Shown piece after piece: positions 20,706 to 31,238 of a stretch of DNA of 64,000 bases. Source of the DNA: Dama dama. Lineage: Eukaryota > Chordata > Mammalia > Artiodactyla > Cervidae. Location of the stretch: positions 56,758,001-56,822,000 of the forward strand of contig NC_083691.1 of NCBI RefSeq assembly GCF_033118175.1, in the 5' to 3' direction. Position 1 is the first letter of the stretch; every line of letters starts with the position of its first letter. A program made the translations under genes and the position numbers. The notes beneath the pieces were generated by a model. The model ran no database searches. It saw only the letters and a program-made list of their open reading frames with translations, and was not told the origin of the DNA.

Positions 20706-21914
20706 AAAGGCAGAGCCCAGAGAAATTGAGGGCAAGACGTAGGGAGCTCCGGCCTCTACTTAGAAATTAAAGGACATCATCCAAACATCAGGATGCAGAG
20801 TATGACTTGATTATGAAATTCAGGACATACAATGAAAGATGAGGTAGATATTCTTAAAGGAAAAGTTCTAAGTCTTCCTTAACCCTGGGCTTAGTAAACA
20901 TCACCATGGAAGTGGAATCAGGACCAATCACCAGAACATCTAGAGGAAGTCGTATATGGTCATTTTTGGCACGCTGTGTCCTTTTGCTTTAAAACTCCTG
21001 AGCCAGCGTCACCAGGTCAAACTGCTTATGGTAAGTGTGACTTAGAATCTAAACAGAATTTTCATTCATTTCTTCAACTGATATTTCCAAAAAAGTTCAT
21101 TGAGCCTCTTCTGAGCTCCAGGCACCCTTAAATGCTGGAGGGACAGAAGCAGCCAGAATGGACGTGCTTCCTCACCAGCCGAGGCAGCCTCAAATCACAC
21201 AACAGCAGGAATAATATCTTTTGTTATTAGGAGTGTTACCCTCATTTTAACTAGTAGTGTAAGTCTTCAATAACTGTCTTTTCTGTTCTCCTCTTAAAAT
21301 TCAAACACCTGTTAGAGTTCCCCATTAACACGATTAACCATCAGGCCTCATGAGCCCCCACCTGCCACGTAGTGAGACTGCTTGTGGATCTAAGAGAGGC
21401 ATCTCTGTAAATTGTAATGTACAGTCTCTGAGAATGAGATAGATACTTCAGTGAAGACCAAGTTAGCATACACTTAACCGGAACTCTGAAATGTTTGGGT
21501 TTTGAAATCAATACCATCTTCTGGTAATGCTTTGGTGTATATATATTTTTTCAAGCAAAACATTTCTTTATTACAAAATAAAAATCTGTAATGTAAAAGT
21601 GAAAGACTCCTATGATCTTTCTAACTTTCTGCATTGTGAAAAAAAAAATCAGGGAAGTGCAGGGAGTAAACCTTCCTTTTACTCATAACCCTTGACCTTC
21701 CCTACTTCCCACACACAAATAAAAGATCACCTCTGTTGATAAATATTTTGCACATCTAAAACACACACACATATATTTCTGAAATTAAAATAGAAAATTA
21801 TATCTACCTTATAAAAAAATGTATTTCACTCCCACTCAACACTACATGACTCAGCCAAACAGGATACACATGACTCCTATGAATATACATGAATCACTTA
21901 CTCTGTTTTAGAAG
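20706..21914. other. Unassigned AT-rich DNA
   Basis: About 1.2 kb without a clear repeat body. Includes short AC repeats near 21760-21775. No open frame over 60 codons is present, which argues against a hidden single-exon gene. Confidence 0.5.
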
Positions 21915-22129
21915 CTGTGTAGACAGACACAGAAAATAGACTTGTGGTTGCCAAAGGGGAGTAGGGGTGGGGAGTGATGGATTGGGAATTTGGGATTAGC
22001 AGATGCAAACTAGTATTTATAGAATGGATAAACAACAAGGTCCTACTGCATAGCACAGGGGACTAACTATATCCAATATCCTGTGATAAACCATAATGGA
22101 AAATAAATTTTTAAAGAATGTGTGTATAT
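21915..22129 (+). mobile_element. Bovid L1 3' UTR fragment
   Basis: Sense match to the element at 11426-11995: cttgtggttgccaaagggg, aacaacaaggtcctactgc, atatccaatatcctgtgat. Confidence 0.85.
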
Positions 22130-22345
22130 GTATGGGCTTCCCAGGTGCTCAGTGGTAAAGAATCCACCTGCCAATGCAGGAAATGCAGGAGACAGGTTCG
22201 ATCCCTGAGTCGGGAAGATCCCCTGGAAGAGTAAGATCCCCTGGAGCAACCCACTCCAGTATTCTTGCCTAGAAAATTTCATGGACAGAGGAACCTAGTG
22301 GGCTATAGTCCATGGTGTTGCAAAGAATAGGATAAGCATGAGCAT
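22130..22345 (+). mobile_element. Bov-tA SINE with internal duplication
   Basis: gggcttcccaggtgctcag, B box ggttcgatccctgag, then 'agatcccctgga' appears twice (near 22217 and 22235), a small internal duplication, before the normal tail. Confidence 0.9.
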
Positions 22346-23044
22346 GCACACATATCATTATTGGTATTTTTCCCTTCCACAGACCATCAGCTTCTTGACA
22401 GTATAGACCCTGTTCATCTTCACATTCTCAGATATTCAGTGAATGAACCGAAGAATCAATCCATCCATTATCTCTATACGATCCACCCATTAGACTTTAG
22501 GGACAAAGTTGTCTGAGACAGATTCTTGGAGTCCTCGATGAACCAAGATAGACTTGCTAAGCACATAACTTCCAAAGCAACTCCCAAATCAGGGCCACCC
22601 CAAAATCCAGGGAATCATGCCTCAGTGTGCAAGTGAAATCCACTTGCCACCTTTACTGTCACTTCTTGACTCCTATAAGTTTGTAAATAATGAGGAGCTG
22701 CTTTGAAGGAAAAGCACTAAACACATAGGAATGGGTGGGGATGTTATTACTATTGCCCTTTTGGTGTGTGAGCCTGGGTTTCATAGGGGTTATGAAATTC
22801 CCTATGTGATTTTAATTAACTTCATTTTTTAGACTATGCCAGAATATTCTGGGAATAAGATGGTTATAGGTGCCAGGGCTGAGGACTCAAGACAAACATG
22901 AGACTTTGCTGGTGGAGACTCTGGAACTTGTCTGCAAATACCCAGAGGGCTCCAGGCCTAGACTTATCCTGGGGCCTTGGAGGCCATGAGAGACCAAAGA
23001 CAAGAGTTTATCCTCAGAGGCGAGCTCCCATCACTGGAAGTACA
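22346..23044. other. Unassigned intergenic DNA
   Basis: 22370-22450 has a faint resemblance to an L2/MIR end (cttcttgacagtatagacc, cattctcagatattcag), which I cannot confirm. Nothing else is recognised. Confidence 0.4.
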
Positions 23045-23490
23045 ATAAGTTTCCTGCATATGAATGTGTTCTGTTTGAGAGCGCATTCGTAAGTCCAGCA
23101 AAGTTAGCCTAACGACCAACACAACCAACACAATCGACTATGCAGTACTGTACTGTAATAGGTTTCTCACACTTTTTACACAGATAATACAAACACAAGA
23201 AGATGTTTTTAGTCTTACAGTACAGTACCTTGAAAAGTACAGTAGTCTAGTACAACGGCTGGCACACAGGGGCTGGCATCGAGTGAAGAGGCAAGAAGAG
23301 TTACTGATGGAGGAGGGAGAGGAGGTGGGAGATGGTAGAGCTGAAGGGTCGTCAGCAATAAGAGATGGAGGGCAAGCTGCAGTTTCACTGATCCCTGATG
23401 CTGATGGAACGCATGTTCGCATCTTTGAAAGTTCACAACTTACAGTTTGTATACAGGGGAATTACTTTATTCAAAGAGAGGCAGATGAAC
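23045..23490 (-). mobile_element. Tigger/pogo-like DNA transposon, 3' part
   Basis: Antisense block with tacagtaccttgaaaagtac, gtactgtactgtaatagg and terminal gttcgcatctttgaaag. The antisense frame 23138-23422 (94 codons) includes SETAACPPS and ADDPSALPSPTSSPSS, a Ser/Pro-rich tail as found in some Tigger transposases. Catalytic residues are not in this fragment. Confidence 0.6.
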
Positions 23491-23830
23491 CCCTGTAGGG
23501 CTCACAGGAGAGGTTTCCAGTGGGAAAATTGCCTCCAGGAGTCTGTGATGGAACTTCTTCTCTGAGAAGCTATCAGTCTTACTCAGGAGGTGGCCAAAAG
23601 CTCTGCCAACAACCTGCTCAGCACTGCTGTACTGTCTCACTTTGGAAATTCACACTTTACTGTTTCTGAAATGTTGCAATCCATGAGGGCATTTGGTGTG
23701 GTCTGTCTTCTACATTGTACTTTCTGTGGAATGATGGATCAGTCTCCATCAGTGCCCAGATGCCCCTGGCAGCCCCTCTCCACACAGAGCCCAGGGAGTC
23801 CTGAAATCAACTGGATAAACTCTGAGCACA
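23491..23830. other. Unassigned spacer
   Basis: An 82-codon frame (23590-23838) ends at the L1 junction and shows no family features. Confidence 0.45.
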
Positions 23831-24033
23831 CTATTTAAAGTGGATGATCAACAAGGACCCTGTACAGCACAGGGGACTCTGCTCAATATTGTGTGGCAGC
23901 CTGGATGCGAGGGGAGCTTGGAGGAGAATGGATATGTGTCTATGTGTGGCTGAGTCCCCTGCTGTTCACCTCAAACTATTACAATGTTGTTAATCAGCAA
24001 TAACCAAATACAAAACAAAAAGAAAAAAAAAAA
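23831..24033 (+). mobile_element. L1 3' end, short
   Basis: gatcaacaaggaccctgtac, gggactctgctcaatattg, gctgagtcccctgctg, caaatacaaaacaaaaag, A-tail. TSD ctctgagca at 23819-23827 and 24035-24043. Confidence 0.9.
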
Positions 24034-24299
24034 CCTCTGAGCATATCTTCTCTTTATGGGAAACTGAGGCCCAGAGCAGGTGAGTAATGAATCCAGCGTC
24101 ATGCCGCCAGAGCAGGCATGAGCAAAGCCTCCCAGACCTAAGTCCTCTCCAGGATTCCTGAGGGAGTAATGCTCTAGTCGCTGGGAACAGAGGTAGGGCT
24201 GTGGGACTCTGCTTCTTTCGGGCTTCTTAGGGGGTCAGACCTCAACAGTTGGAGAGGAGACCTGGGCTAGTCATCAGAACCCTGAGCAGCCACAGCAGT

Positions 24300-24480
24300 A
24301 ACATATGCCAACAACATGCCAGGCACGGCGCTGAGCTCCTGGCACTCATCTCTCAGAGGTAGAGACACAATCATCTCATTTTACAGAGAAGGAGTATAAG
24401 GCTCAGATCAAGGATGTGTCTTGGCCAAGGTCACACAGCCAGGAAGTGGTGGAGTCAGGATTTGCAGCCAGTGCTTATCC
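24300..24480 (-). mobile_element. MIR SINE
   Basis: Antisense MIR: ccaggcacggcgctgagc, catctcattttacagag, ggccaaggtcacacagcc, gtcaggatttgcagcc. One of the clearest MIRs in the window. Confidence 0.8.
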
Positions 24481-24499
24481 CAAAATGTCATCAAAAACA

Positions 24500-25815
24500 A
24501 GAGGGCAACTGGGGGGAAGGATAGGGAGAAGGGATAGTTAGGGAGTTTGGGATGGATGTGTACAACTCTTATACTTAAAATGGATAGCCAACAAGGTCCT
24601 ACTGTACAGTACATGGACCTCTGCTCAATGTTATGTGGCAGCCTGGATGGGAGGGGAGCTTGGGGGAGAATCAGTTCAGTTCAGTCATTCAGTTGTGTCC
24701 GACTCTTTGCGACCCCATGAACCACAGCAGGCCAGGCCTCCCTGTCCATCACCAACTCCCAGAGTACCCCCAAACCCATGTCCATTGAGTCAGTGATGCC
24801 ATCCAACCATCTCATCCTCTGTCGTCCCCTTCTCCTCCTGACCCCAACCCCTCCCAGCATTAGGGACTTTTCCAATGAGTCAACTCTTCACATGAGGTGG
24901 CCAAAGTATTGCAGTTTCAGCTTCAGCATCAGTCCTTCCAATGAACACCCAGGATTGATCTCCTTTAGGATGGACTGATTGGATCTCCTTGCAGTCCAAG
25001 GGACTCTCAAGAGTCTTCTCCAACACCACAGTTTAAAAGCATCAATTCTTCAGTGCTCAGCTTTCTTTATAGTCCAACTTTCACATCCACACATGACCAC
25101 TGGAAAAACCATAGCCTTGACTAGATGGACCTTTGTTGGCAAAGTAATGTCTCTGCTTTTTAATATGCTGTCTAGGTTGGTCATAACTTTCTTTCCAAGG
25201 AGTAAGTGTCTTTTAATTTCATGGCTGCAATCACCATTTGCAGTGATTTTGGAGCCCAGAAAAATAAAGCCAGCCACTGTTTCCACTGTTTCCCCATCTA
25301 TTTGCCATGAAGTGATGGGACCAGATGCCATGATTTTAGTTTTCTGAATGTTGAGCTTTAAGCCGACTTTTTTCACTCTCCTCTTTCACTTTCGTCAGGA
25401 GGCTCTTTAGTTCTTCACGTTCTGCCATAAGGGTGGTGTCATCTGCACATCTGAGGTTATTGATATTTTTCCTGGCAATCTTGATTCCAGCTTGTGCTTC
25501 TTCCAGTCCAGCGTTTCTCATGATGTACTCTGCATAGAAGTTAAATAAGCAGGGAGACAATATACAGCCTTGATGTATTCCTTTTCCTATTTGGATCCAG
25601 TCTGTTGTTCCATGTCCAGTTCTAACTGTTGCTTCCTGACCTGCATACAGGTTTCTCAAGAGGCAGGTCAGGTGGTCTGGTATTCCCATCTTTTAGAATG
25701 GATATATGTATATGTATGGCTGAGTCCCTTCACTGGTCCCCTGAAACTATCACAACATTGTTAACTGGCTATACTCCAATACAAAATAAAAAGTTAAAAA
25801 GAAAAAAAAAAAAAG
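24500..25815 (+). mobile_element. L1 3' end split by a BovB
   Basis: Left block to 24670 (gccaacaaggtcctactg, gggagcttgggggagaat) and right block 25691-25815 (ggatatatgtatatgtatgg, caatacaaaataaaaag, A-tail) rejoin as one L1 end. Confidence 0.85.
24671..25690 (-). mobile_element. BovB LINE, 1-kb 5'-truncated copy
   Basis: Antisense BovB covering the end of reverse transcriptase to the 3' terminus; its CTGAA-type tail reads cagttcagttcag at 24671. Antisense frames 25336-25689 and 25050-25376 encode LTCLLRNLYAGQEATVRTGH and the polymerase core as CADD rather than YADD, so the active-site Tyr is lost. Short TSD agaat in the host L1. Confidence 0.94.
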
Positions 25816-26036
25816 CAAGAGGGAGATGATATGCATCCTTGTGGTTGGTCAGAGGCTAAAATAGCTGAGGTCAGGAGAGGTGGTTTGTGAATGAATCACC
25901 ATGAGGTGGTTTGGACCACTCATTCTGGTTAGTGTCCTGCCACTGGGCCTGCACTCAGCCCTCCCAACCTGGGAGCCCCCACTCAGCCAGGGCACCCCAG
26001 CCCAGGCCTACAGGGCCACAAGCCTTAGTTAGACCC
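25816..26036. other. Unassigned spacer
   Basis: Proline-rich frame 25911-26249 runs into the MER5A and L1. No gene supported. Confidence 0.45.
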
Positions 26037-26925
26037 ACGTTCTCCAACTCCAGCACACATCAGAACCACCTGCAGGACTCATTAACACAGCGATGCCTGG
26101 GCCCCACCCCAAGGTTTCTTTTTTTCTTCTTTCTTTTTTATTTTTTAAGTTATGGAAGTATGAAAACATGTTTACAGAAGACTTGGAAAATACAGAACAA
26201 AGTTACATGTAGTTCCACTGTAGATTACAATTATTTTTTAAGTAGGTAAATTAAGCTTTTTTAGTTGGAGTTTCAATATCAAACTCTCAAAAATTGCTAG
26301 AATGAGTAGACAGAAAAGTAGGATATAGTAGACCTGAAAAGTCCTATGAAACAATTCAACATAATTAAGATTTATACAATTTTTCACACAACAGCAGGAT
26401 ATAGATTCTACTCAAGTTCCCATAGACTATAAACCAGGAGACACTGGAACATAACCAGGGTGCAAAACAAGGTGCAAAAATTTCATGGTCTAAAGATGTT
26501 GAAATCATACAGAGTTTGTTCTCCTATCACTGGAATTGTGTTAGAAATCAATATCAAAAGATATTTGAAAAATAACCCACATATTTTCAAGTGCAGTGTG
26601 ACATTTACCAAGAGAGATCTTTGACTAAGCCATTGAAAGCCTCTATAAAGTTAAAAAGACTGAAAAAACATAGAGGGTGATTGCAGAGAAAAATGCATTT
26701 AAATGAGAAATTAATCTCAGAATGAGAAATTAATATCAAAGGTACTTAAAAAACCCCATTTATTTGGAAATTAAATGTGCACTTCTAAGTCCCATCCCAG
26801 GTGTCTGACTCAGGAGGTCGACGGTGGAGAGGGTGCCTGAGACTCTGCATTTCTAGCCAGGTCCCAGGTGATGCCGAGGCTGCCAATTTTGTACCACACT
26901 TTGAGAACAACTGTGATACATCATG
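26037..26925 (+). mobile_element. MER5A-type hAT element, split
   Basis: Left half 26037-26118 (cacatcagaaccacctgcag, ctgggccccaccccaagg) and right half 26789-26925 (ctctgcatttctagcc, cccaggtgatgccgagg, ccacactttgagaacaac) match a nonautonomous hAT element of MER5A type. Split by the L1 at 26119. Confidence 0.85.
26119..26788 (-). mobile_element. 5'-inverted old L1 inserted in MER5A
   Basis: The left segment (to about 26240) is an antisense L1 tail starting with a T-rich tract, ttatggaagtatgaaaac, acttggaaaatacag. From about 26245 the sequence is sense L1 ORF2 (ctctcaaaaattgctag, gtagacctgaaaag, caatatcaaaagatatttg). Flanks ccaccccaaggtttct / ccatcccaggtgtctga look like a degenerate TSD within MER5A. 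Confidence 0.65.
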
Positions 26926-27069
26926 CTTCTCCCCCTTTGCTCCCCACCCAAGCCCCATCTGGACTAAAAGAGGGAGATTTAACCAACAGCAACCTCTGGG
27001 ATTGAGATGAGAAACGACTTTCAAGTCACACTAACTGGGTTTTGATTTTCCTATTGGCTTTTTAGTCCC

Positions 27070-27225
27070 TGTGTGAACTTTGTTAAGTTACCTAACTCCT
27101 CTGAGCCTTTGAGAAGTCCCTAGAAAATGTGGATGCTAAGACCAGCTTCATAGAGTTGCTGAGACTGTAACTGTCAACCCACTTGGCACATAGCAGGAGC
27201 ACAGCTAATAACAGTTATACTGAGT
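27070..27225 (+). mobile_element. MIR SINE
   Basis: gtgtgaactttgttaag, taactcctctgagcc, aaatgtggatgctaag, ttggcacatagcaggagc follow the MIR order. Confidence 0.75.
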
Positions 27226-27924
27226 CTGGCACACAGGAGTTTCTTTCTTGTTTCTGCTTCTCCATCAGGCCTCTGGCCTCCTGGGTCAGGATGCTCAAAA
27301 CCCTGGAGGCTGACTGTGTTCATTAGAAATGAATCCTAAAGGTATCACCAGCCCGATGAAAAGGCCGTAGCAATCCCAGAGCCTCCAATGGACCAATCAG
27401 CCAGGGAGAGCAGGAAGGCAGCAGACAAAAAGGCAGAGGAGACAGCTGGGTGCAGAAGAAGGAAACTGCCTGGAGTTTAACCCCTTAGTGCCCCAAGGCA
27501 GTGCACCCTAATCCCTGACAGCTGTAGGCTCTGGGCTCTGTCACGTGGGAGGAAGCACCTGGCTCCTGGGTCCCTACTTGTCGCAGCAGGGCCAGCTGCC
27601 TGGCTCACAGGTGCTGGGGCTGGGGTTTGATCTTGCATGGAGCCTGGCAGCTTGCAGATGGGGCCACCAGCATCTGTTCAATGGACTGGGTACATGCCCA
27701 TTTCAATCTACTCACGTGACCTCTGCCTATGTTCCCTCTCTCTTGCGGGGCTGCCAGAGGGTCCCTAATGGCAGGCTGGCTCCTTCCTGCCCAAACTCCA
27801 GATAGAGACTCATGGGCATGTCCCAGTGTGCCCACATCCTTAGCCATTGTATGTCCTTTAACTTGGCTTGCAGTTTCACTCCTTCAGGGGCCACCCCATA
27901 GACCTGTGCAAGAACCTCTGCAAT
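27226..27924. other. Unassigned intergenic DNA
   Basis: Average to GC-rich. The antisense frame 27727-28248 crosses this block, a BovB piece and a SINE, so it is a chance frame. Confidence 0.5.
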
Positions 27925-28007
27925 TCTGAACCAGTCCATTGTTCCATGTCTGGTTCTAACTGCTGCTTCCTGACCTGCATACAGGTTTCTCAGGAGGCAG
28001 GTAAGCT
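27925..28007 (-). mobile_element. BovB reverse-transcriptase fragment
   Basis: Antisense translation gives LTCLLRNLYAGQEAAVRTRH and GTMDWFRI, matching the copy at 24671. No 3' terminus or TSD, so it is an isolated internal scrap. Confidence 0.8.
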
Positions 28008-28157
28008 GTGCAAATATTAAAGTGCTTGTTCTGAAACTGGTTTTGTAATAGCTGGTGTTCATAATTCTCTTCTTCCACTGCCCATTCCATATCCATCCAC
28101 CCTGGGCAAATACCTTGGGTGGTTGAGTCTCCTTGCTTAGGAGGATATTGTTGCTGT

Positions 28158-28378
28158 TATTGCTCACTTGCTCAGTCATGTTTGACTCTGTGCGGCCCTG
28201 TGGACTGTAGCCTGCCAGGCTCCTCTGTGCAAGGGGTTCTCCAGCCAAGAATACTGGAGTGGGTTGCCATTTCCTACTCGAGGGGATCTTCCCGACCCAG
28301 GGAATGAACCTGGGTCTTCTGTGTCTCCTGCATTGGCAGGCAGATTCTTTACCACTGAAACACCTGGGAAAACCCTGG
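28158..28378 (-). mobile_element. BOV-A2/Bov-tA SINE
   Basis: Antisense: cttgctcagtcatgtttgac, gtggactgtagcctgcc, B box gggaatgaacctgg, ccactgaaacacctggg. Confidence 0.92.
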
Positions 28379-29212
28379 GAGGGTGACGTGAACCTTTTTC
28401 TTCCTCAAGGGCCTGGGCGGATAGCAAATCTACCTGCACTGAGCTGTTGTGGTTTTCTGCTGAATTTTATCACAGCCTACAGGAGGCCTAAGAGGACCCC
28501 AGGGAAACCCCTGCATTCCATACATATTCCCCCTGACCTCCACTATGTGGCTGCAGCCTGATTACCTCTTGAGAGTCAGGATCAATCACTCCAGACAGTA
28601 CAGTGACCTCCTTTCCTGTTGATTCACTGGAGGGAGGAGGCAACGTGGCCTGGTGGCCATCCTGGCTTCCTCTTCAGTGGCCCCTGTGCCGTGTCTCCTG
28701 TGGGACATCTCCCCCTGGGGACTGACACCTCTTCACCAGCAAGGCCCAGAGATGTGGAGGTGGGAAGCCAAATGCTGGCTGTGGATCAGCAGAGTTGACA
28801 ATGAGAGGAACCACTCCCATCCCCTGCCCCGTGGTCCCCTGACTGAGGATCCCGGAGGAACTGCAATGTAGTGGGCCACTGATTTTTGCCACAGCTACAG
28901 GGTTTGAGAACCAGCCCATCATCTGCCTTTCATCTCTGGGCTGTCTGGAAGGGAGATCTCTCGCCTGTCTGTCTGTTTCTCCCTCTCTCTGGATGGAAAT
29001 CTTTACTCAAATATTGGGCAAAACTCCAGGGGCTCATAGGCCTCCCCTCACAGCTTGAGAACCGCTTCCTTTCCTTAGTTTACCCTCATGGTCACCCTCT
29101 GATGGAGGAGAGGAAGGAAACTCAGTTCTTTTATTTTGTTTATTTTTGTTTTTTGTTGTTGTTTGTTTTTCCTTTTGTTTTTTAATTTGTTACTTTGTTT
29201 TATAAACAAAAG
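28379..29212. other. Unassigned DNA ending in a T/G-rich tract
   Basis: 28379-29120 has no recognised repeat. 29125-29210 is low-complexity T/G (ttgttgttgtttg), probably the decayed antisense tail of the next SINE. Confidence 0.45.
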
Positions 29213-29283
29213 CGTGCTCTTGTCTCTTACATCTCCTGCATTGGCAGGCAGGTTCTTTACCTCTAGTGCCACCTGGGAAGCCC
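29213..29283 (-). mobile_element. tRNA-Glu SINE head (Bov-tA type)
   Basis: Antisense tRNA-like part only: ctcctgcattggcaggcagg, ctctagtgccacctgggaag. Confidence 0.75.
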
Positions 29284-29508
29284 AATGAAGCAACAGGTTC
29301 ACTGATGTGCTTGAGGTTACCTAGCCAGCTGGCGGGCAGCGGGGGTGTGGCTGTGCAGGGGAGGGGGGAGCGGTGTCTTGCTTGCAGGGCTTCTGACCCC
29401 TAACTCGGCAGTATCTTTCTAGACAACAAAGGACTTCACTGCTTCTGGAGCTTTTGCCATCAATAACAATAATAACATTTGCTGACAATATGTGGTTCAG
29501 GACCCCAT

Positions 29509-29529
29509 AGTCTCTCTCTCTCTCTCTCA
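29509..29529. repeat. (TC)n microsatellite
   Basis: About nine TC units bordering the next SINE. Confidence 0.85.
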
Positions 29530-29670
29530 TTTTCTTTGGCTCTGCTAGGTCTTTTTTTCATGCGCAGGCTTAGTTGCACAGCACATGGGATCTTATTTAC
29601 CCAGGGACCAAACCTTCTTCTCTCTCCTTGGAAGACAGATTCTTAACCACTGAACCACCAGGGAAGTCCC
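29530..29670 (-). mobile_element. CHR-type SINE (short form)
   Basis: Antisense: tttggctctgctaggtc, gcacatgggatcttat, cttaaccactgaaccaccag. Confidence 0.85.
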
Positions 29671-30954
29671 TGGATTGCATAGTCTGATTTTGCACAACAA
29701 AGTGTCTCCTTTTTCTGACACCTCCCTCAGCTGGTGAGTCATGAACTAGATTTTCTTCCCAGCCTGGCCTTGTAGTGTAGCCAGAGGAGTGAGAGATTTG
29801 AAGTCAGAGTCTCCCCCAACTTTCCGTGGGTGAACTTTGGGGAATCTCTTTGCTTCTCTGAGAGTGGATATTTGTCCATAAAAATGGCAGAGATGGTGCC
29901 TTCTGCATTAAAGGGATTTGGAAAAACTGAAGAGATATGGTGGATGTGAGAGGGTTTTGTAAAGTTATAACACTTGTATCAGTATGACTGCTTATTGCCA
30001 GGATGAAATGCTTGTGTTGTGAGGAGGCAGTAAGTCTGCTCTGACCTGCATGTGGGGTTTGCAGAATGGAGTCATGTTGGCTGGCAGTCTCTTGGAAAGG
30101 GGCATCTTTGGTGATGTGACGGTCAAGTTGTATGGGGCCAATGGGCTCCAAGTTCATGTGTGCTGCTAACAATGAGAGACAAGGGCGGGGGCAGGGGTGT
30201 TTACGGAACACCCAAGGTATACCAGGACCCTTCTGTGGTTTCTAACATTTTTCTCATAACATCCCCCATTCAGACATTCCTTCAACAAGACATGATTTTG
30301 TTGGGCACCTGCTCCAGGTCGGGGTCAGTGCCAGTTTAAATACATCACAGATGCTAAGAACAAAGCGACAAGCTCTACAGACACCATCCCAAGTCTCAAG
30401 GAATGCAGACCTTCGTGAGGAAGATGGGCTTTACACAGCACGGCTGGCTCCATTCAAGTCTCTCTTGCTGCCTTTATAAGGGCACCGCAAGCCTTCTCCC
30501 TAAGTCCCCACCTCTCCTTTCTCCAGAGTCATCTTTCTCTTGCCTATCACTTTCCTTCATAAACTTATCATTTTTTGAAGTGACATTTTTTTATTTGATT
30601 AACATGCTTGGAAGCTTTTGTCTCCCTTGTGCCACTGGAACCCAAGCTCCCTGAAAGTAGGAGTTTTGCTTGTCTTGTTCAATGATGTATCCTTTGGGCT
30701 TAAAACAATACTTGGCCAGAAACAGGTGATCAAAAACTAGTTTGTGAAGGAATGAATGGCAGAAGAAAGGGAGGCATTTTCCCTGCCCTCACAAAGCCTC
30801 TGCTGTGTCCCCTGTGGAAGTGACCCCCTTGACTAGTGGAGGAGACGGATAAGTGAGTGAGACAAGCACAGTTGGGGTTTGGTTGGCAAGGTGGTGCAGG
30901 GGAAGGCTCCCCAGGGGGAGTTGTATGCTTAGCTCTGAAGGGGGAGTCTGTCAG
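29671..30954. other. Unassigned intergenic DNA
   Basis: About 1.3 kb. The antisense 135-codon frame (29804-30211) and sense 83-codon frame (30403-30654) show no family features, signal peptide or conserved motif that I can recognise. Confidence 0.45.
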
Positions 30955-31065
30955 TTTCCAGGGGTTGCTATAACCAAATACCACAAACAGGGCTGCTTAA
31001 GAGAACTACATTGCCTCATAATTCTGGAGACTAGAAGCCTGAAGTCAAGATTTCCACATGGCCCT
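30955..31065 (+). repeat. Ancient mammalian repeat fragment (family unassigned)
   Basis: The phrase order ggttgctataaccaaatacc, acattgcctcataattctgg, gactagaagcctgaag parallels the start of the block at 51115-51590, so the two are related. Confidence 0.5.
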
Positions 31066-31103
31066 GCTTTTGGTTAATGTTTGCATGGTATTTTGGAGGT
31101 ATC

Positions 31104-31238
31104 CCTTTTTTGTTTTTGTTTTGTTTTTAACCATAACAAGTGGTTGTAGGATCTTAGTTCCCCAACCAGGGATCAAACCTGCACCCTTGGTAGAGAAAGC
31201 AAGGAGTCCTAACCATTGGGCTGCCAAAGAATTCCCAG
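31104..31238 (-). mobile_element. CHR-type SINE in the L1
   Basis: Antisense: T-rich tail, gtggttgtaggatcttag, B box gggatcaaacctgc, ccattgggctgccaaag. Confidence 0.8.

Noticed and set aside
23138..23422. 94-codon antisense frame as a host gene
   Set aside because: Its residues match a Ser/Pro-rich Tigger-like tail and it lies wholly inside a transposon fragment.
27727..28248. 173-codon antisense frame containing reverse-transcriptase-like residues
   Set aside because: It joins unassigned DNA, a BovB scrap and a SINE by chance; the RT-like residues come only from the BovB fragment.
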